DNA from: Alphaproteobacteria bacterium
Lineage (GTDB): Bacteria > Pseudomonadota > Alphaproteobacteria > RF32 > CAG-239
Length of the DNA stretch: 55,075 nt
Reading direction: 5' to 3'
NCBI GenBank assembly: GCA_017626035.1
Contig: JAGAJR010000004.1
Location: 1-55,075, forward strand
Shown here: positions 1-7,280 of the stretch, one piece after another
How the letters are laid out: each line of letters begins with the position of its first letter
Position numbering within the stretch: position 1 is the first letter of the stretch
Notes under the pieces: model-generated
Told to the model about the DNA's origin: nothing
The model's database searches: none
The model's input: the letters and a program-made list of their open reading frames with translations, nothing else
Position numbers and translations under genes: made by a program

Positions 1-1
1 T

Positions 2-637
2 AGGGAGAATTCCATTGTTGTTACTATCCCATTTGAGAGAATAAATAAGGTTGGGAATAAAGTTGGGAAAAAGGTTGGGGATAAGAAACCCTTAAATTCC
101 AGAAGACAAAAGATTATTGCAGAAATGAGAGACAATCCAAACATTACAACTGCGGAACTTCATAACATATTATCCTCCCGAAAGGCATTAAAAAACCGCA
201 AACTTGGTGCTTTATTAGATAATTTACAAGAAAATGATATACTTATCTCTTGCGAAATATCACGTCTCGGCCGTTCTTTACTTGAAGTTATGCGGATTTT
301 GGAAACATGTCTAAATAAAAACTGTCAGGTCTGGACAATTAAAGAGAATTATCGCTTAGGTAATGACATACAATCTAAAGTTCTGGCTTTTGCTTTCGGC
401 TTGGCAGCAGAGATTGAGCGAAACCTTATCTCCCAACGCACAAAATCATCACTTGCTAATCTCAAAGCATCCGGCAAACATCTTGGCCGTCCGCATGGTT
501 TCAGCTACCAAAAACTTAAAAGCAAACATAATAAGATAATAGAATTGCTGGATAAAAATGTTTCTAAAGCCGAAATCGCCCGACTGATGGGCTGTTCCTG
601 GATTACATTACACAGATATATAAACAGCAGTATTTAA
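2..637 (+). CDS. Chimeric frame: AAA_4-type ATP-binding protein tail fused to serine recombinase lacking its catalytic N-terminus (5' partial)
   Basis: The frame is open from base 2, so it enters from outside the window. The first ~50 codons give VVTIPFERI followed by three KVG(N/K/D)K units and then a helix-turn-helix start (QKIIAEMRDNPNITTAELHNIL). This is how divergent AAA_4/AlbA_2 ATP-binding proteins of gut bacteria end. At about base 180 it switches in frame to a Hin/PinR-like serine recombinase: RKLGALLDNL, SCEISRLGRS, AFAFGLAAEIERNLISQRT, LGRPHGF and a C-terminal HTH (KAEIARLMGCSWITLHRYI). The recombinase part lacks the usual first ~45 residues, including the nucleophilic Ser of the RVS motif, so it cannot cut DNA by the known mechanism. 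An internal ATG at 125 could also start a 170-residue product. Most likely a deletion-created fusion or a decaying remnant; a DNA-binding role remains possible. Confidence 0.7.
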   Translation, partial: RENSIVVTIPFERINKVGNKVGKKVGDKKPLNSRRQKIIAEMRDNPNITTAELHNILSSRKALKNRKLGALLDNLQENDILISCEISRLGRSLLEVMRILETCLNKNCQVWTIKENYRLGNDIQSKVLAFAFGLAAEIERNLISQRTKSSLANLKASGKHLGRPHGFSYQKLKSKHNKIIELLDKNVSKAEIARLMGCSWITLHRYINSSI

Positions 638-666
638 CCGCTTGGTAAATTTCGGACGATTTTCCC

Positions 667-849
667 AACTTCTCGGAAAACGAGAAAAGAAGTTCCGAAC
701 TTCTCGGTAAATGAGAAAAGAAGTTTCCAACTTCTCGGTAAATTGGAAAAGAAGTTTCCAACTTCTCGGAAAACGAGAAAAGAAGTTTCCAACTTCTCGG
801 TAAATGAGAAAAGAAGTTCCGAACTTCTCGGTAAATTGGAAAAGAAGTT
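667..849. repeat. Six tandem 31-nt hairpin repeats arranged as two 93-nt ABC super-units
   Basis: Units start at 667, 698, 729, 760, 791 and 822 with an exact 31-nt period and no spacers. Each begins AACTTCTCGG and ends AAAAGAAGTT, so its ends are complementary (AACTTCT/AGAAGTT). The central bases define three variants, A (AAAACGAG), B (TAAATGAG) and C (TAAATTGG), in the order A-B-C-A-B-C. In the A variant a second stem TTCTCG/CGAGAA closes a 5-nt loop. The array starts 30 bases after the chimeric recombinase stop codon. Without unique spacers it is not CRISPR. Candidate roles are recombinase or replication-protein binding sites, or a transcript-end structure. Confidence 0.85.
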
Positions 850-876
850 AATTCATTAAAATTTTTTATTATCGGT

Positions 877-905
877 TTTACATATTTGTTCAATCCCGAC
901 ATATA
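877..905 (+). promoter_or_regulatory. Promoter-like motif, copy 1 (TTTACA...CGACAT)
   Basis: TTTACA at 877-882 and CGACAT at 897-902. The ACAT-N13-CGACAT spacing is identical to two further copies upstream of the next two genes. Read as a promoter, a CATATA -10 lies 17 bases after TTTACA, which would put the transcript start almost on the 912 ATG (a leaderless message, or a later true start). Confidence 0.45.
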
Positions 906-911
906 ATTGTT

Positions 912-1118
912 ATGACTGATACATACAATCAACTCAAAAAAGAGTTATCAATTCTGTATCCCGACGTTACGGATATTGAATTAAATGAAATGACAAGCAA
1001 CCTGATTGATTTTTATACAATCATTGTAAAATCCGTTTTAGAAGATGGCAACCAAGAAACAAAAGAACTTGTCGTTGATGACAAGAACTTTGATAAAGCA
1101 CCAACCTCTTGCCCTTGA
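912..1118 (+). CDS. Small uncharacterised acidic protein (68 aa)
   Basis: I do not recognise this protein. It is 68 residues, rich in Asp, Glu and Asn, predicted helical over residues 1-50 (MTDTYNQLKKELSILYP at the start), with no signal peptide or membrane segment. No good Shine-Dalgarno precedes the ATG, and the promoter-like motif ends only 10 bases upstream, so a leaderless message or a different start is possible. The last codons and the stop lie inside a 28-bp inverted repeat. It sits between two recombinase genes and shares their upstream motif, suggesting it belongs with them, perhaps as an accessory DNA-binding factor; that role is a guess. Confidence 0.5.
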   Translation: MTDTYNQLKKELSILYPDVTDIELNEMTSNLIDFYTIIVKSVLEDGNQETKELVVDDKNFDKAPTSCP

Positions 1119-1130
1119 GGGCAACAGGTT
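1103..1130. repeat. 28-bp inverted repeat across the end of the 68-aa gene
   Basis: The arms AACCTCTTGCCCT and AGGGCAACAGGTT are complementary except for one C/C pair and are separated by TG. The stop codon lies at the centre. No T-run follows, so it is a poor intrinsic terminator; a protein- or recombinase-binding site is an alternative. Confidence 0.6.
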
Positions 1131-1171
1131 AACATATTGAAATAGCAATAAAAAATATTTTAAAAATCTGT

Positions 1172-1200
1172 TTTACATTTGTTTTCAAACACGACATTAC
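1172..1200 (+). promoter_or_regulatory. Promoter-like motif, copy 2
   Basis: TTTACA at 1172-1177 and CGACAT at 1192-1197 keep the ACAT-N13-CGACAT spacing seen at 880 and 1801. A CATTAC -10 candidate lies 17 bases after TTTACA. The next gene starts 43 bases downstream behind an AAGGAG ribosome binding site. Confidence 0.5.
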
Positions 1201-1239
1201 AAAATCGTTTAATAATTTTAACAAAAAGGAGTATATAAC

Positions 1240-1680
1240 ATGACTCAAGCAATAGATAAAATATATATTAAGACATTACAGGACAATATCCGTAGAAGTC
1301 TGAAACATAACAAATCTAAAGAACAACATATGGAATTGGCTCCTATTGGTTATAAGAGTATTCGAGATGAAAATAATAAAATTGATATTATCGTTGATTC
1401 TAAACAAGCATCAATCATTATGAAATTGTTTAGAGCTTATGCCACGGAACAATATACAATAAAGCAGGTTTTCGAATTAGCTCGTTCTTTAGGTTTGGTT
1501 AATCAACAAGGCAACGCCGTCTCTGAACGCTGTGTAAATAATATACTGAAAAATCCATTTTATTACGGAAAAATACGCATAAATAATCAACTTATGCCTC
1601 ACAAATACCAAACATTTATTGAAAAATCTTTATTTGACAGAGTGCAAGAAGTTATGGATTCTCGTAGAATAAAAAAATAA
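1240..1680 (+). CDS. Recombinase-domain protein without a resolvase catalytic domain (146 aa)
   Basis: Residues ~30-140 match the DNA-binding 'Recombinase' domain of large serine recombinases (ELAPIGYKS, then ILKNPFYYGKIRINN and KSLFDRVQEV). The same landmarks occur in the 550-residue recombinase just downstream (LAPIGY, DILKNPFYYG, KALFDKVQEV). The first ~30 residues resemble the long helix linking the two domains, but the catalytic domain with its Ser is absent. It has its own AAGGAG ribosome binding site 6-7 bases before the ATG and its own upstream motif, so it looks expressed on purpose. It may compete for or modulate att-site binding by the full enzyme, or be a degraded paralogue. Confidence 0.75.
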   Translation: MTQAIDKIYIKTLQDNIRRSLKHNKSKEQHMELAPIGYKSIRDENNKIDIIVDSKQASIIMKLFRAYATEQYTIKQVFELARSLGLVNQQGNAVSERCVNNILKNPFYYGKIRINNQLMPHKYQTFIEKSLFDRVQEVMDSRRIKK

Positions 1681-1692
1681 TCTCTAAATACC

Positions 1693-1725
1693 GGTGTCAA
1701 ATGTTTGTTTAGAATGTTTGGCACC
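1693..1725 (+). terminator. Weak hairpin downstream of the 146-aa gene
   Basis: GGTGTCAAA (1693-1701) pairs with TTTGGCACC (1717-1725) with one G-T pair and a 15-base loop. The sequence after it is AT-rich but lacks a clean T-run, so termination would be inefficient. Confidence 0.3.
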
Positions 1726-1797
1726 ATATTTTCAATTATCCTTTTGAAAAATCAGTAAAATATTAGTAAAAAAGTTGCCTGAAAGTGCATTTTTTTG

Positions 1798-1826
1798 CGT
1801 ACATTCCCATTTAAACGCGACATAAT
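1798..1826 (+). promoter_or_regulatory. Promoter-like motif, copy 3
   Basis: ACAT at 1801-1804 and CGACAT at 1818-1823, again separated by exactly 13 bases, with CATAAT as a -10 candidate at 1821-1826. The large recombinase ATG is 35 bases downstream. Confidence 0.5.
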
Positions 1827-1857
1827 AATATTGTGTTAAATCAATGGAGTAACTTAA

Positions 1858-3510
1858 ATGGCTAAAAAATTAAACTACGATCCAAACGAAAAATGCACAC
1901 AAGCAATCGTCTTTGCCCGTGTATCCAGTAAAAAACAAAAAGACAAAGGTGTTTCTCTTGATGTCCAGATGGAAACGATTACTCAATATTGTATTGATAA
2001 TGGATTAAAAGTAATAAAAGACTTGAGTATAGATGAAAGCTCCACCAGAGGTGAACGCAAACAATATCATGAAATGCTTGAGTTTGCTAAAAATCACGAT
2101 GGTAAAATTGCTATTATTGTTAATTATGTTGACAGATTACAACGTTCTTATGATGACACTTATGAATTAAACAGATTACGTAAAGAAGGTAAAATTGAAA
2201 TTCACTTTCTAAAAGAAGGTTTGATTATTACCAAAGATTCTGCTGCGATGGATTTAACCTTTTGGAATATGCACGTTTTAATGGCTAATTTCCAAGTCAA
2301 CACAATGATAGATAAAGTAAAAGCCAGCCAAAAACAAAACTGGGCTGACGGTAAATGGCAAGGATTAGCTCCTATCGGTTATTTAAATGCAAGAAATGAA
2401 GACAGAAAAGCTACACTTATTATAGATGAACAAAGAGCCCCTATTATCAAAATATTGTTTGAAGAATATGCTACCGGCTTACACTCTTTACAAAGTCTTT
2501 GGTATAAAGCAAAAGAATTAGGTTTGACATCTAAAGAGAAAAATCATTATGAAAAATCGAAAAACTTTAATAAAAGAACATTTGTCAGTCGCAATAAAAT
2601 TGAAGATATTCTTAAAAATCCTTTTTATTATGGTATGATGAAAATTAAAGGTAATCTTATTCCGCATATATACGAGCCTATTATTTCCAAAGCCTTATTT
2701 GACAAAGTCCAAGAAGTATTTCAATCTAAAAGCCGCGAAGTTTTTAGTCATCAACAAGAATATAAAGCCATTCCATTTGCATTTAGAGGTTTGATAAAAT
2801 GCGAAACTTGCGGTTGTGCCATTACTTCTGAACATAAAATTAAGAAAAATGGTAAAAGATATGTCTATCTCAAATGTAGTCATTTACGTGGAAACTGCAA
2901 ACAAGGTTTAGTTAATGAAAACACATTATTTGAACAGTTAGACAATGAATTATTTAGTAAAATACAAATACCATCAAAGATTTTAGAAACATTAAAGAAA
3001 AATGTTCAAAAAAATATGGAAGAAGAAGCTATTATGAATGCTAATCTTAAACGCAATTTACAATCTGAACTTAACACCTTAGTCAATAAAGAAGATAATT
3101 TAACTGATTTATATGTATCTGGTAAAATCAAAGAAAATATATACAACCGTCAAATAAATGCTATTGCTGATGAAAGAACTTTTTTAGAAGAATCTATTGC
3201 AAAATATAAAGAAATTACAAAAGACATTACGACTACTGTTGACAATTTGCTTGATATTGCCGGTAATTTGTCTGACATCATGCACAAAGCCTCACCACTC
3301 AAGAAAAACAAGCTTCTCAAATTGCTTATAAAAGATTGTACATTGCAGGATAAAACATTGAAATATACTGTCAGAGCACCTTTTGATAAATTCATTCAAT
3401 GCAACAATCCTACGCAATGGTTTAAGGATCCTACTCAAGATTTAGATACTTATGCTAAAATCGCCGATGAAGTAAAAATGGTTAAACAACAAGTCTTATT
3501 AACTTGCTAA
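1858..3510 (+). CDS. Large serine recombinase (site-specific integrase, 550 aa)
   Basis: Cuts and rejoins DNA at att sites through a phosphoserine intermediate. Domains in order: resolvase catalytic domain (~15-160) with FARVSSKKQ, giving nucleophile Ser23 and Arg21, and VDRLQRS at 91-97; Recombinase domain (~168-290) with GLAPIGY and ILKNPFYYG; zinc ribbon with Cys315, Cys318, Cys340 and Cys347; coiled coil (~375-450). Length and order fit the phiC31/TP901-1 family. A GGAG sequence precedes the ATG and the promoter-like motif lies 35 bases upstream. It is the only apparently intact recombinase in the cluster and the best candidate for having moved the island. I could not identify its att sites. 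Confidence 0.92.
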   Translation: MAKKLNYDPNEKCTQAIVFARVSSKKQKDKGVSLDVQMETITQYCIDNGLKVIKDLSIDESSTRGERKQYHEMLEFAKNHDGKIAIIVNYVDRLQRSYDDTYELNRLRKEGKIEIHFLKEGLIITKDSAAMDLTFWNMHVLMANFQVNTMIDKVKASQKQNWADGKWQGLAPIGYLNARNEDRKATLIIDEQRAPIIKILFEEYATGLHSLQSLWYKAKELGLTSKEKNHYEKSKNFNKRTFVSRNKIEDILKNPFYYGMMKIKGNLIPHIYEPIISKALFDKVQEVFQSKSREVFSHQQEYKAIPFAFRGLIKCETCGCAITSEHKIKKNGKRYVYLKCSHLRGNCKQGLVNENTLFEQLDNELFSKIQIPSKILETLKKNVQKNMEEEAIMNANLKRNLQSELNTLVNKEDNLTDLYVSGKIKENIYNRQINAIADERTFLEESIAKYKEITKDITTTVDNLLDIAGNLSDIMHKASPLKKNKLLKLLIKDCTLQDKTLKYTVRAPFDKFIQCNNPTQWFKDPTQDLDTYAKIADEVKMVKQQVLLTC

Positions 3511-3633
3511 CTTCTGGTTGTTAAGACATTGAAGTTAAGATTATTATTTATATAGATATTATATCAACTCTTGCGTTTCTAGTAATTTTTACCTAAATAA
3601 TAGCTATACTACTAACAGATTGGTAAAATAACT

Positions 3634-4638
3634 ATGCTGAACGTTTTTATTGATACAAATATATTCTTAGATTTTTACTCCTTATCTGAAAAAGATATTG
3701 AAGAGCTACATAAATTAATCAAATTAATTAATGATGAAGAAATTCAACTAATTCTATCTCAAAATGTCTTAGATGAATTTTATAAAAATAGAATAAAGAA
3801 AATATATGCAACTACAAGTAATTTGGAAAAGTCTAATCAAATACCCTTACCAACTCTATTAAAACAATATAAAACAGAATGTGAAGAATTTAGAAATGCT
3901 CAGTCTGAGTTAAAAAAACGATATACAATTCTTAAAAATAAACTCGTTGAAGATGTAAAATTAGAACAATTAAGCGCTGATAGGATAATAAAAGAAATAT
4001 TCAAGATTTCTAAAGTTGTTCCTGTAGATTGGAAAATATCTAGAATTGCACAACAACGCTTTCTAAGAAGATTACCGCCTCGTAAAAATGATAATAATGA
4101 TTCTATGGGAGATGCTATTAATTGGGAAACTCTAAAATGTAGCATTAATGAAAATGAAGATTTACATATTATATCTGGTGATGGTGATTTTTGGGATTCA
4201 ATAGAAGGACAGAATGACATAGCTAAATATTTTTTAGCTAAAGAATGGAAAGATGAAAAAAACGGAACTTTATATATTTATGCAGGTATTAAAGATTTTT
4301 TTGATAAGAAATTTGCTTCTTATAATTTCATTGTAGATAATGAAAAAACACAATATATTGAATATCTTATCAAAAGCGGATCTTTCGAAAGGACTCATGG
4401 AGCAATTTCTCTACTTTCAAAATATAATCCTCTTGATTTCACCTTGCATGAAGTATCATTAATTTTGAAAGCTTATAGAGATAATGACCAAATTTCATGG
4501 ATATGCCAAGATGGCGATGTAAAAGATTTTTTCTTCATGATTACAGCTCCTAAAAAAGAATTGTTAGATACCGCATTATATCTAGAAGTTTTGAAAGAAG
4601 TTGACCCTGAAAAATATAAGGAAGAAATACCTTTTTAG
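3634..4638 (+). CDS. PIN-like domain protein (DUF4935 type), putative RNase (334 aa)
   Basis: The N-terminus VFIDTNIFLDFY is the first strand and Asp (D7) of a PIN nuclease. E48 (VLDEFY) and D160 (SMGDAINWE), with D183 and D185 (ISGDGDFWD), supply the remaining metal-binding acids. A charged helical insert spans ~55-130, as in the DUF4935/PIN_8 families, and ~100 further residues of unknown function follow the nuclease. PIN proteins are Mg-dependent RNases, often toxins or defence effectors. No antitoxin-sized partner is adjacent. It is transcribed alone in the same direction as the recombinase, 123 bases downstream. An anti-phage or toxin role is inferred from family and neighbourhood. Confidence 0.75.
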   Translation: MLNVFIDTNIFLDFYSLSEKDIEELHKLIKLINDEEIQLILSQNVLDEFYKNRIKKIYATTSNLEKSNQIPLPTLLKQYKTECEEFRNAQSELKKRYTILKNKLVEDVKLEQLSADRIIKEIFKISKVVPVDWKISRIAQQRFLRRLPPRKNDNNDSMGDAINWETLKCSINENEDLHIISGDGDFWDSIEGQNDIAKYFLAKEWKDEKNGTLYIYAGIKDFFDKKFASYNFIVDNEKTQYIEYLIKSGSFERTHGAISLLSKYNPLDFTLHEVSLILKAYRDNDQISWICQDGDVKDFFFMITAPKKELLDTALYLEVLKEVDPEKYKEEIPF

Positions 4639-4697
4639 AGAAGTATTAAAATAATCATAAATTTAGTCCGCGATTTGCAAGCTCTCTCCAGCCAGAT

Positions 4698-4737
4698 AAA
4701 AAAGAAAGCAAGTGTGAAAATACTTGCTTTCTTTTTT
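4698..4737. terminator. Intrinsic terminator in repeat copy 1
   Basis: AAAAAAGAAAGCAAGT (4698-4713) pairs perfectly with ACTTGCTTTCTTTTTT (4722-4737). A/T runs on both sides make it usable in either direction. It would end the PIN-gene transcript. Confidence 0.8.
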
Positions 4738-4826
4738 ATTTTCGAATTAAGAATAAAATTCTCAATTGCCGAATGATAATAATAAATTTGATAATCATTT
4801 ATTTTCCTTTCCGTAATTGAAATTTG

Positions 4827-4858
4827 AACGTCTGAAGATGCAGCTTCAGACGTTTTTC
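4827..4858 (+). terminator. Second hairpin with T-tract in repeat copy 1
   Basis: AACGTCTGAAG (4827-4837) pairs with CTTCAGACGTT (4844-4854) across a 6-base loop, followed by a T-rich stretch. It could be a terminator or the 3' end of a small RNA. Confidence 0.6.
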
Positions 4859-4985
4859 TTTTACAACCGATTAGATTAAAATAAAAGTTCTCTTTATATT
4901 TATTATTACATTGTATTATGATATAAAATTTATTGGCAAAATAAAATTTGTGTTCTGATGAAAGAATATTGTATGGAGATGTAAT

Positions 4986-5465
4986 ATGGTAGATTTGTAT
5001 TCAATATGCCCTTATAAAGCACATTTTCAAGACATTAACGGTCGATGCAAATATTTCAACAGCCGTTTCAGATGTCCTTTGGCATCTCAAATTAATAATA
5101 TTATAGAAACAGACAGAAATATAATACCTGGAGATATTAATTTATTCATGAATATGTCTTCTCAACCTATTTTTGATAAAAAATATGAGGATGCTTGCTA
5201 TTTTCTGTCTCAATATACTCAAAATATTTATTCTCAATACAAAAAGAAACAAGAATGTATGTCTTTAAAAGATGTATTGCTTGATATTGGAAGGGAAGTA
5301 CTAATCGAATTATTTCCTAATGAACATATTCAATGTATGGCATCAGGTCTTAGTATTATTGATACCATACACAAAGCTATCACGAGTGAAAATAAAACAT
5401 ACCACTCTGTAAGTTGTGCATTAAAAATATGTAAATTGGCCTATAAGCTATCTAAAAACAAATGA
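4986..5465 (+). CDS. Uncharacterised Cys-containing protein (159 aa)
   Basis: I recognise no family. The N-terminus has spaced cysteines (C8 in SICPYK, C21 in GRCKY, C30 in RCPLA) that could bind a metal or form disulfides. The rest is mainly helical, with more cysteines near 141-148. No signal peptide or membrane segment is seen. GGAG lies 7 bases before the ATG. The promoter, leader and first 23 codons are duplicated 5.7 kb away, where the gene is truncated, so a second copy or allele once existed. It stands alone on the plus strand, convergent with the Fic operon. Confidence 0.6.
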   Translation: MVDLYSICPYKAHFQDINGRCKYFNSRFRCPLASQINNIIETDRNIIPGDINLFMNMSSQPIFDKKYEDACYFLSQYTQNIYSQYKKKQECMSLKDVLLDIGREVLIELFPNEHIQCMASGLSIIDTIHKAITSENKTYHSVSCALKICKLAYKLSKNK

Positions 5466-5525
5466 TATTTTAATCATCCGGCGTCGTGATATAAAGGCCA
5501 ATATGAATTATATACAATAAGAATT

Positions 5526-6179
5526 TTAAATTTTATCTACATTCAGATATTCATCAAAAGTATCAAAGAATGCTGTATTGGAAAATTTATCAATAATTTT
5601 TTGCTGTCTTTTAGCACATTGTTCATAGTCAACATCCCAAATTTCAAATAAGTCTTTTTCTGGAATATCGCCCCCTTTTTCAACAATTTTAACCAATGCG
5701 TCAATTGTAGAAACTTTTTGTTGTGCCTCTTTATCTCCATCCCTTGCTAAGGCTTGAATATGAATAGAATTAAAATAAAGTTTTTTATGTTCCGTAAAAA
5801 GTAATCCTATCTCAAAAACTAAAGGAGCAAGATAGTTATACTGTTCAATAGAAAATAAATATTTAGAATTAAGAATCGCTTTGGAAAAATTAGTTAAAGC
5901 TTCATCTAATTTTTTTACAATATCCGAGATATTGTATGCTCCAGATCCTGTATTATAGAATCCAATTTTATTTGATAAATCTGACGGTGTCAAAAAGAAT
6001 GAACGCATATCATTTATATGATAAAAACATTGCAAGCGTTGTTCTAAAAGAGATATTTTAAGTGCCTTATTTTGAATATCCGTCTGCATCTTTTGAATTT
6101 TAGTTTGTCTAAAACCAATTACAACCAGTCCCAGAGTTGCTATTGCTGTTAACAATGTACTAAATGTTACCCATGACAT
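5526..6179 (-). CDS. Uncharacterised single-pass membrane protein (217 aa)
   Basis: One N-terminal membrane segment (TLLTAIATLGLVVIGF, ~8-23) is followed by a coiled-coil-like stretch (QTKIQKMQTDIQNKALKISLLEQRL) and a soluble, mostly helical cytoplasmic domain. An N-terminal helix plus cytoplasmic tail is common among unassigned genes of defence islands. It begins 18 bases after the fic stop with an AGGAAG ribosome binding site, so it is the third gene of the 84-aa / fic / 217-aa operon. No catalytic motif is visible and no function is assigned. Confidence 0.6.
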   Translation of the reverse strand: MSWVTFSTLLTAIATLGLVVIGFRQTKIQKMQTDIQNKALKISLLEQRLQCFYHINDMRSFFLTPSDLSNKIGFYNTGSGAYNISDIVKKLDEALTNFSKAILNSKYLFSIEQYNYLAPLVFEIGLLFTEHKKLYFNSIHIQALARDGDKEAQQKVSTIDALVKIVEKGGDIPEKDLFEIWDVDYEQCAKRQQKIIDKFSNTAFFDTFDEYLNVDKI

Positions 6180-6197
6180 ATTTTTCTTCCTATATTG

Positions 6198-7268
6198 TTA
6201 TACTAACTCTTCAAATCTCTCCGCCAATCTATAAGTCCTTGCCTTTTTGGATTCATTGGCATATTGCAGAAAACCTTCGGTAATCCATTGACGAAGTAAG
6301 GCTCTGGCCGATTGGGCGGAAATGCCTAATATATCCGAGATTTGCATGCTATTAACTTCCTTAAATTCTGCAAATAATTCCAAGACTTTCCGCTGCTTTA
6401 TATCAAGTTCACGCAATAAAGGGCTTTTATCTGCAGTAAATCCCCGTGCCTTTTCATCTTTGGCATGTTCATTAACCTTGCCAAAAGCATCGGCAACACC
6501 GGCAATAAAATACTCCAGCCAAGAAGTTATATCTGCCTTATGTCGTCCGTAATAATAGTTATGGTGCGGATGTGTCTGCAAAGCATCATAATAACGGATT
6601 AAATCTTTAGCATAATATTCCTCCAGCGAGTAAATGCCTTTCAACCCGTAACCACCTTTACGCATAATAAAGCTGGTTAAAAGTCTGGCACTTCGTCCGT
6701 TCCCGTCATAATAAGGGTGAATGGTTACAAACTGATAATGTACAATTCCCGCCACTAACGGTATCGGCAAATTTCCGGCATTTTGCACCCATTGGCAAAA
6801 GTCCTGCATCATCTCCTGCACATCTTTAGCTTCCGGCGGCAGATAAATTTTGGCGCCGGTTTCGCTGTCATAAATCGCATTCTGATTATCCCGATACGGA
6901 ATTATGCTTTTACTACCCTCAACTAAACTATGAATATTGGCAATCAGCTTTTCATCAAAAGAACGATTGGCGACAACAGCTTCTTCCATAGCATTCCAAG
7001 CCTTGTAATAAGCTTTGACCTCCTGTTCGTCTTTTTCTCTCTGCGGTAATCTTCGCCCTTTCAGAGCCTCGGCGACTTCTTTTCCTGTCAGACGATTACC
7101 TTCAATTTGCGTAGAATAATGAATTGTTGCTACTTTGGCACTTTCCCGTAACGATAATAAAAGCTGCGGCGATATAGGCTGATTTTCAAACTGCTGTTTA
7201 ATAACCTCAATTTTTGCCAGATTTGCAAGCATTTGAGCCGTTACCGTATATTTAGGATTAAAAGCCAT
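6198..7268 (-). CDS. Fic family protein (class II, autoinhibited) with C-terminal winged helix (356 aa)
   Basis: Fic enzymes transfer AMP from ATP to a protein hydroxyl. The active-site loop HPYYDGNGRSAR lies at 184-195, with catalytic His184. An N-terminal inhibitory helix carries STQIEGN (52-58), the (S/T)xxxE(G/N) motif of class II Fic proteins, whose Glu blocks the ATP site. A winged-helix region fills ~285-345 (MQISDILGISAQSARALLRQW). This matches the common stand-alone Fic/DUF4172-like regulators. AAGGA lies 8 bases before the ATG, and an 11-bp-phased repeat array sits immediately upstream. The wHTH could let the protein control its own operon. Confidence 0.93.
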   Translation of the reverse strand: MAFNPKYTVTAQMLANLAKIEVIKQQFENQPISPQLLLSLRESAKVATIHYSTQIEGNRLTGKEVAEALKGRRLPQREKDEQEVKAYYKAWNAMEEAVVANRSFDEKLIANIHSLVEGSKSIIPYRDNQNAIYDSETGAKIYLPPEAKDVQEMMQDFCQWVQNAGNLPIPLVAGIVHYQFVTIHPYYDGNGRSARLLTSFIMRKGGYGLKGIYSLEEYYAKDLIRYYDALQTHPHHNYYYGRHKADITSWLEYFIAGVADAFGKVNEHAKDEKARGFTADKSPLLRELDIKQRKVLELFAEFKEVNSMQISDILGISAQSARALLRQWITEGFLQYANESKKARTYRLAERFEELV

Positions 7269-7280
7269 GATGATTTCCTT

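Larger units (their letters stand above)
4691..5054. repeat. 364-bp direct repeat, copy 1 (left edge of cassette)
   Basis: This segment recurs at 10363-10726 at a constant offset of 5672 with about nine substitutions by eye and no indels noticed (~97%). It contains a terminator hairpin, a second hairpin, a promoter region and the first 23 codons of the 159-aa gene. Copy 1 continues into the full gene; copy 2 is cut after those codons. Confidence 0.93.

Noticed and set aside
667-849. CRISPR array
   Set aside because: The repeats are contiguous with no unique spacers and each unit is itself a hairpin; no cas gene is near.
603-932. 109-residue minus-strand frame across the tandem repeat
   Set aside because: Its residues only mirror the 31-nt repeat and it overlaps two plus-strand genes; it has no ribosome binding site.
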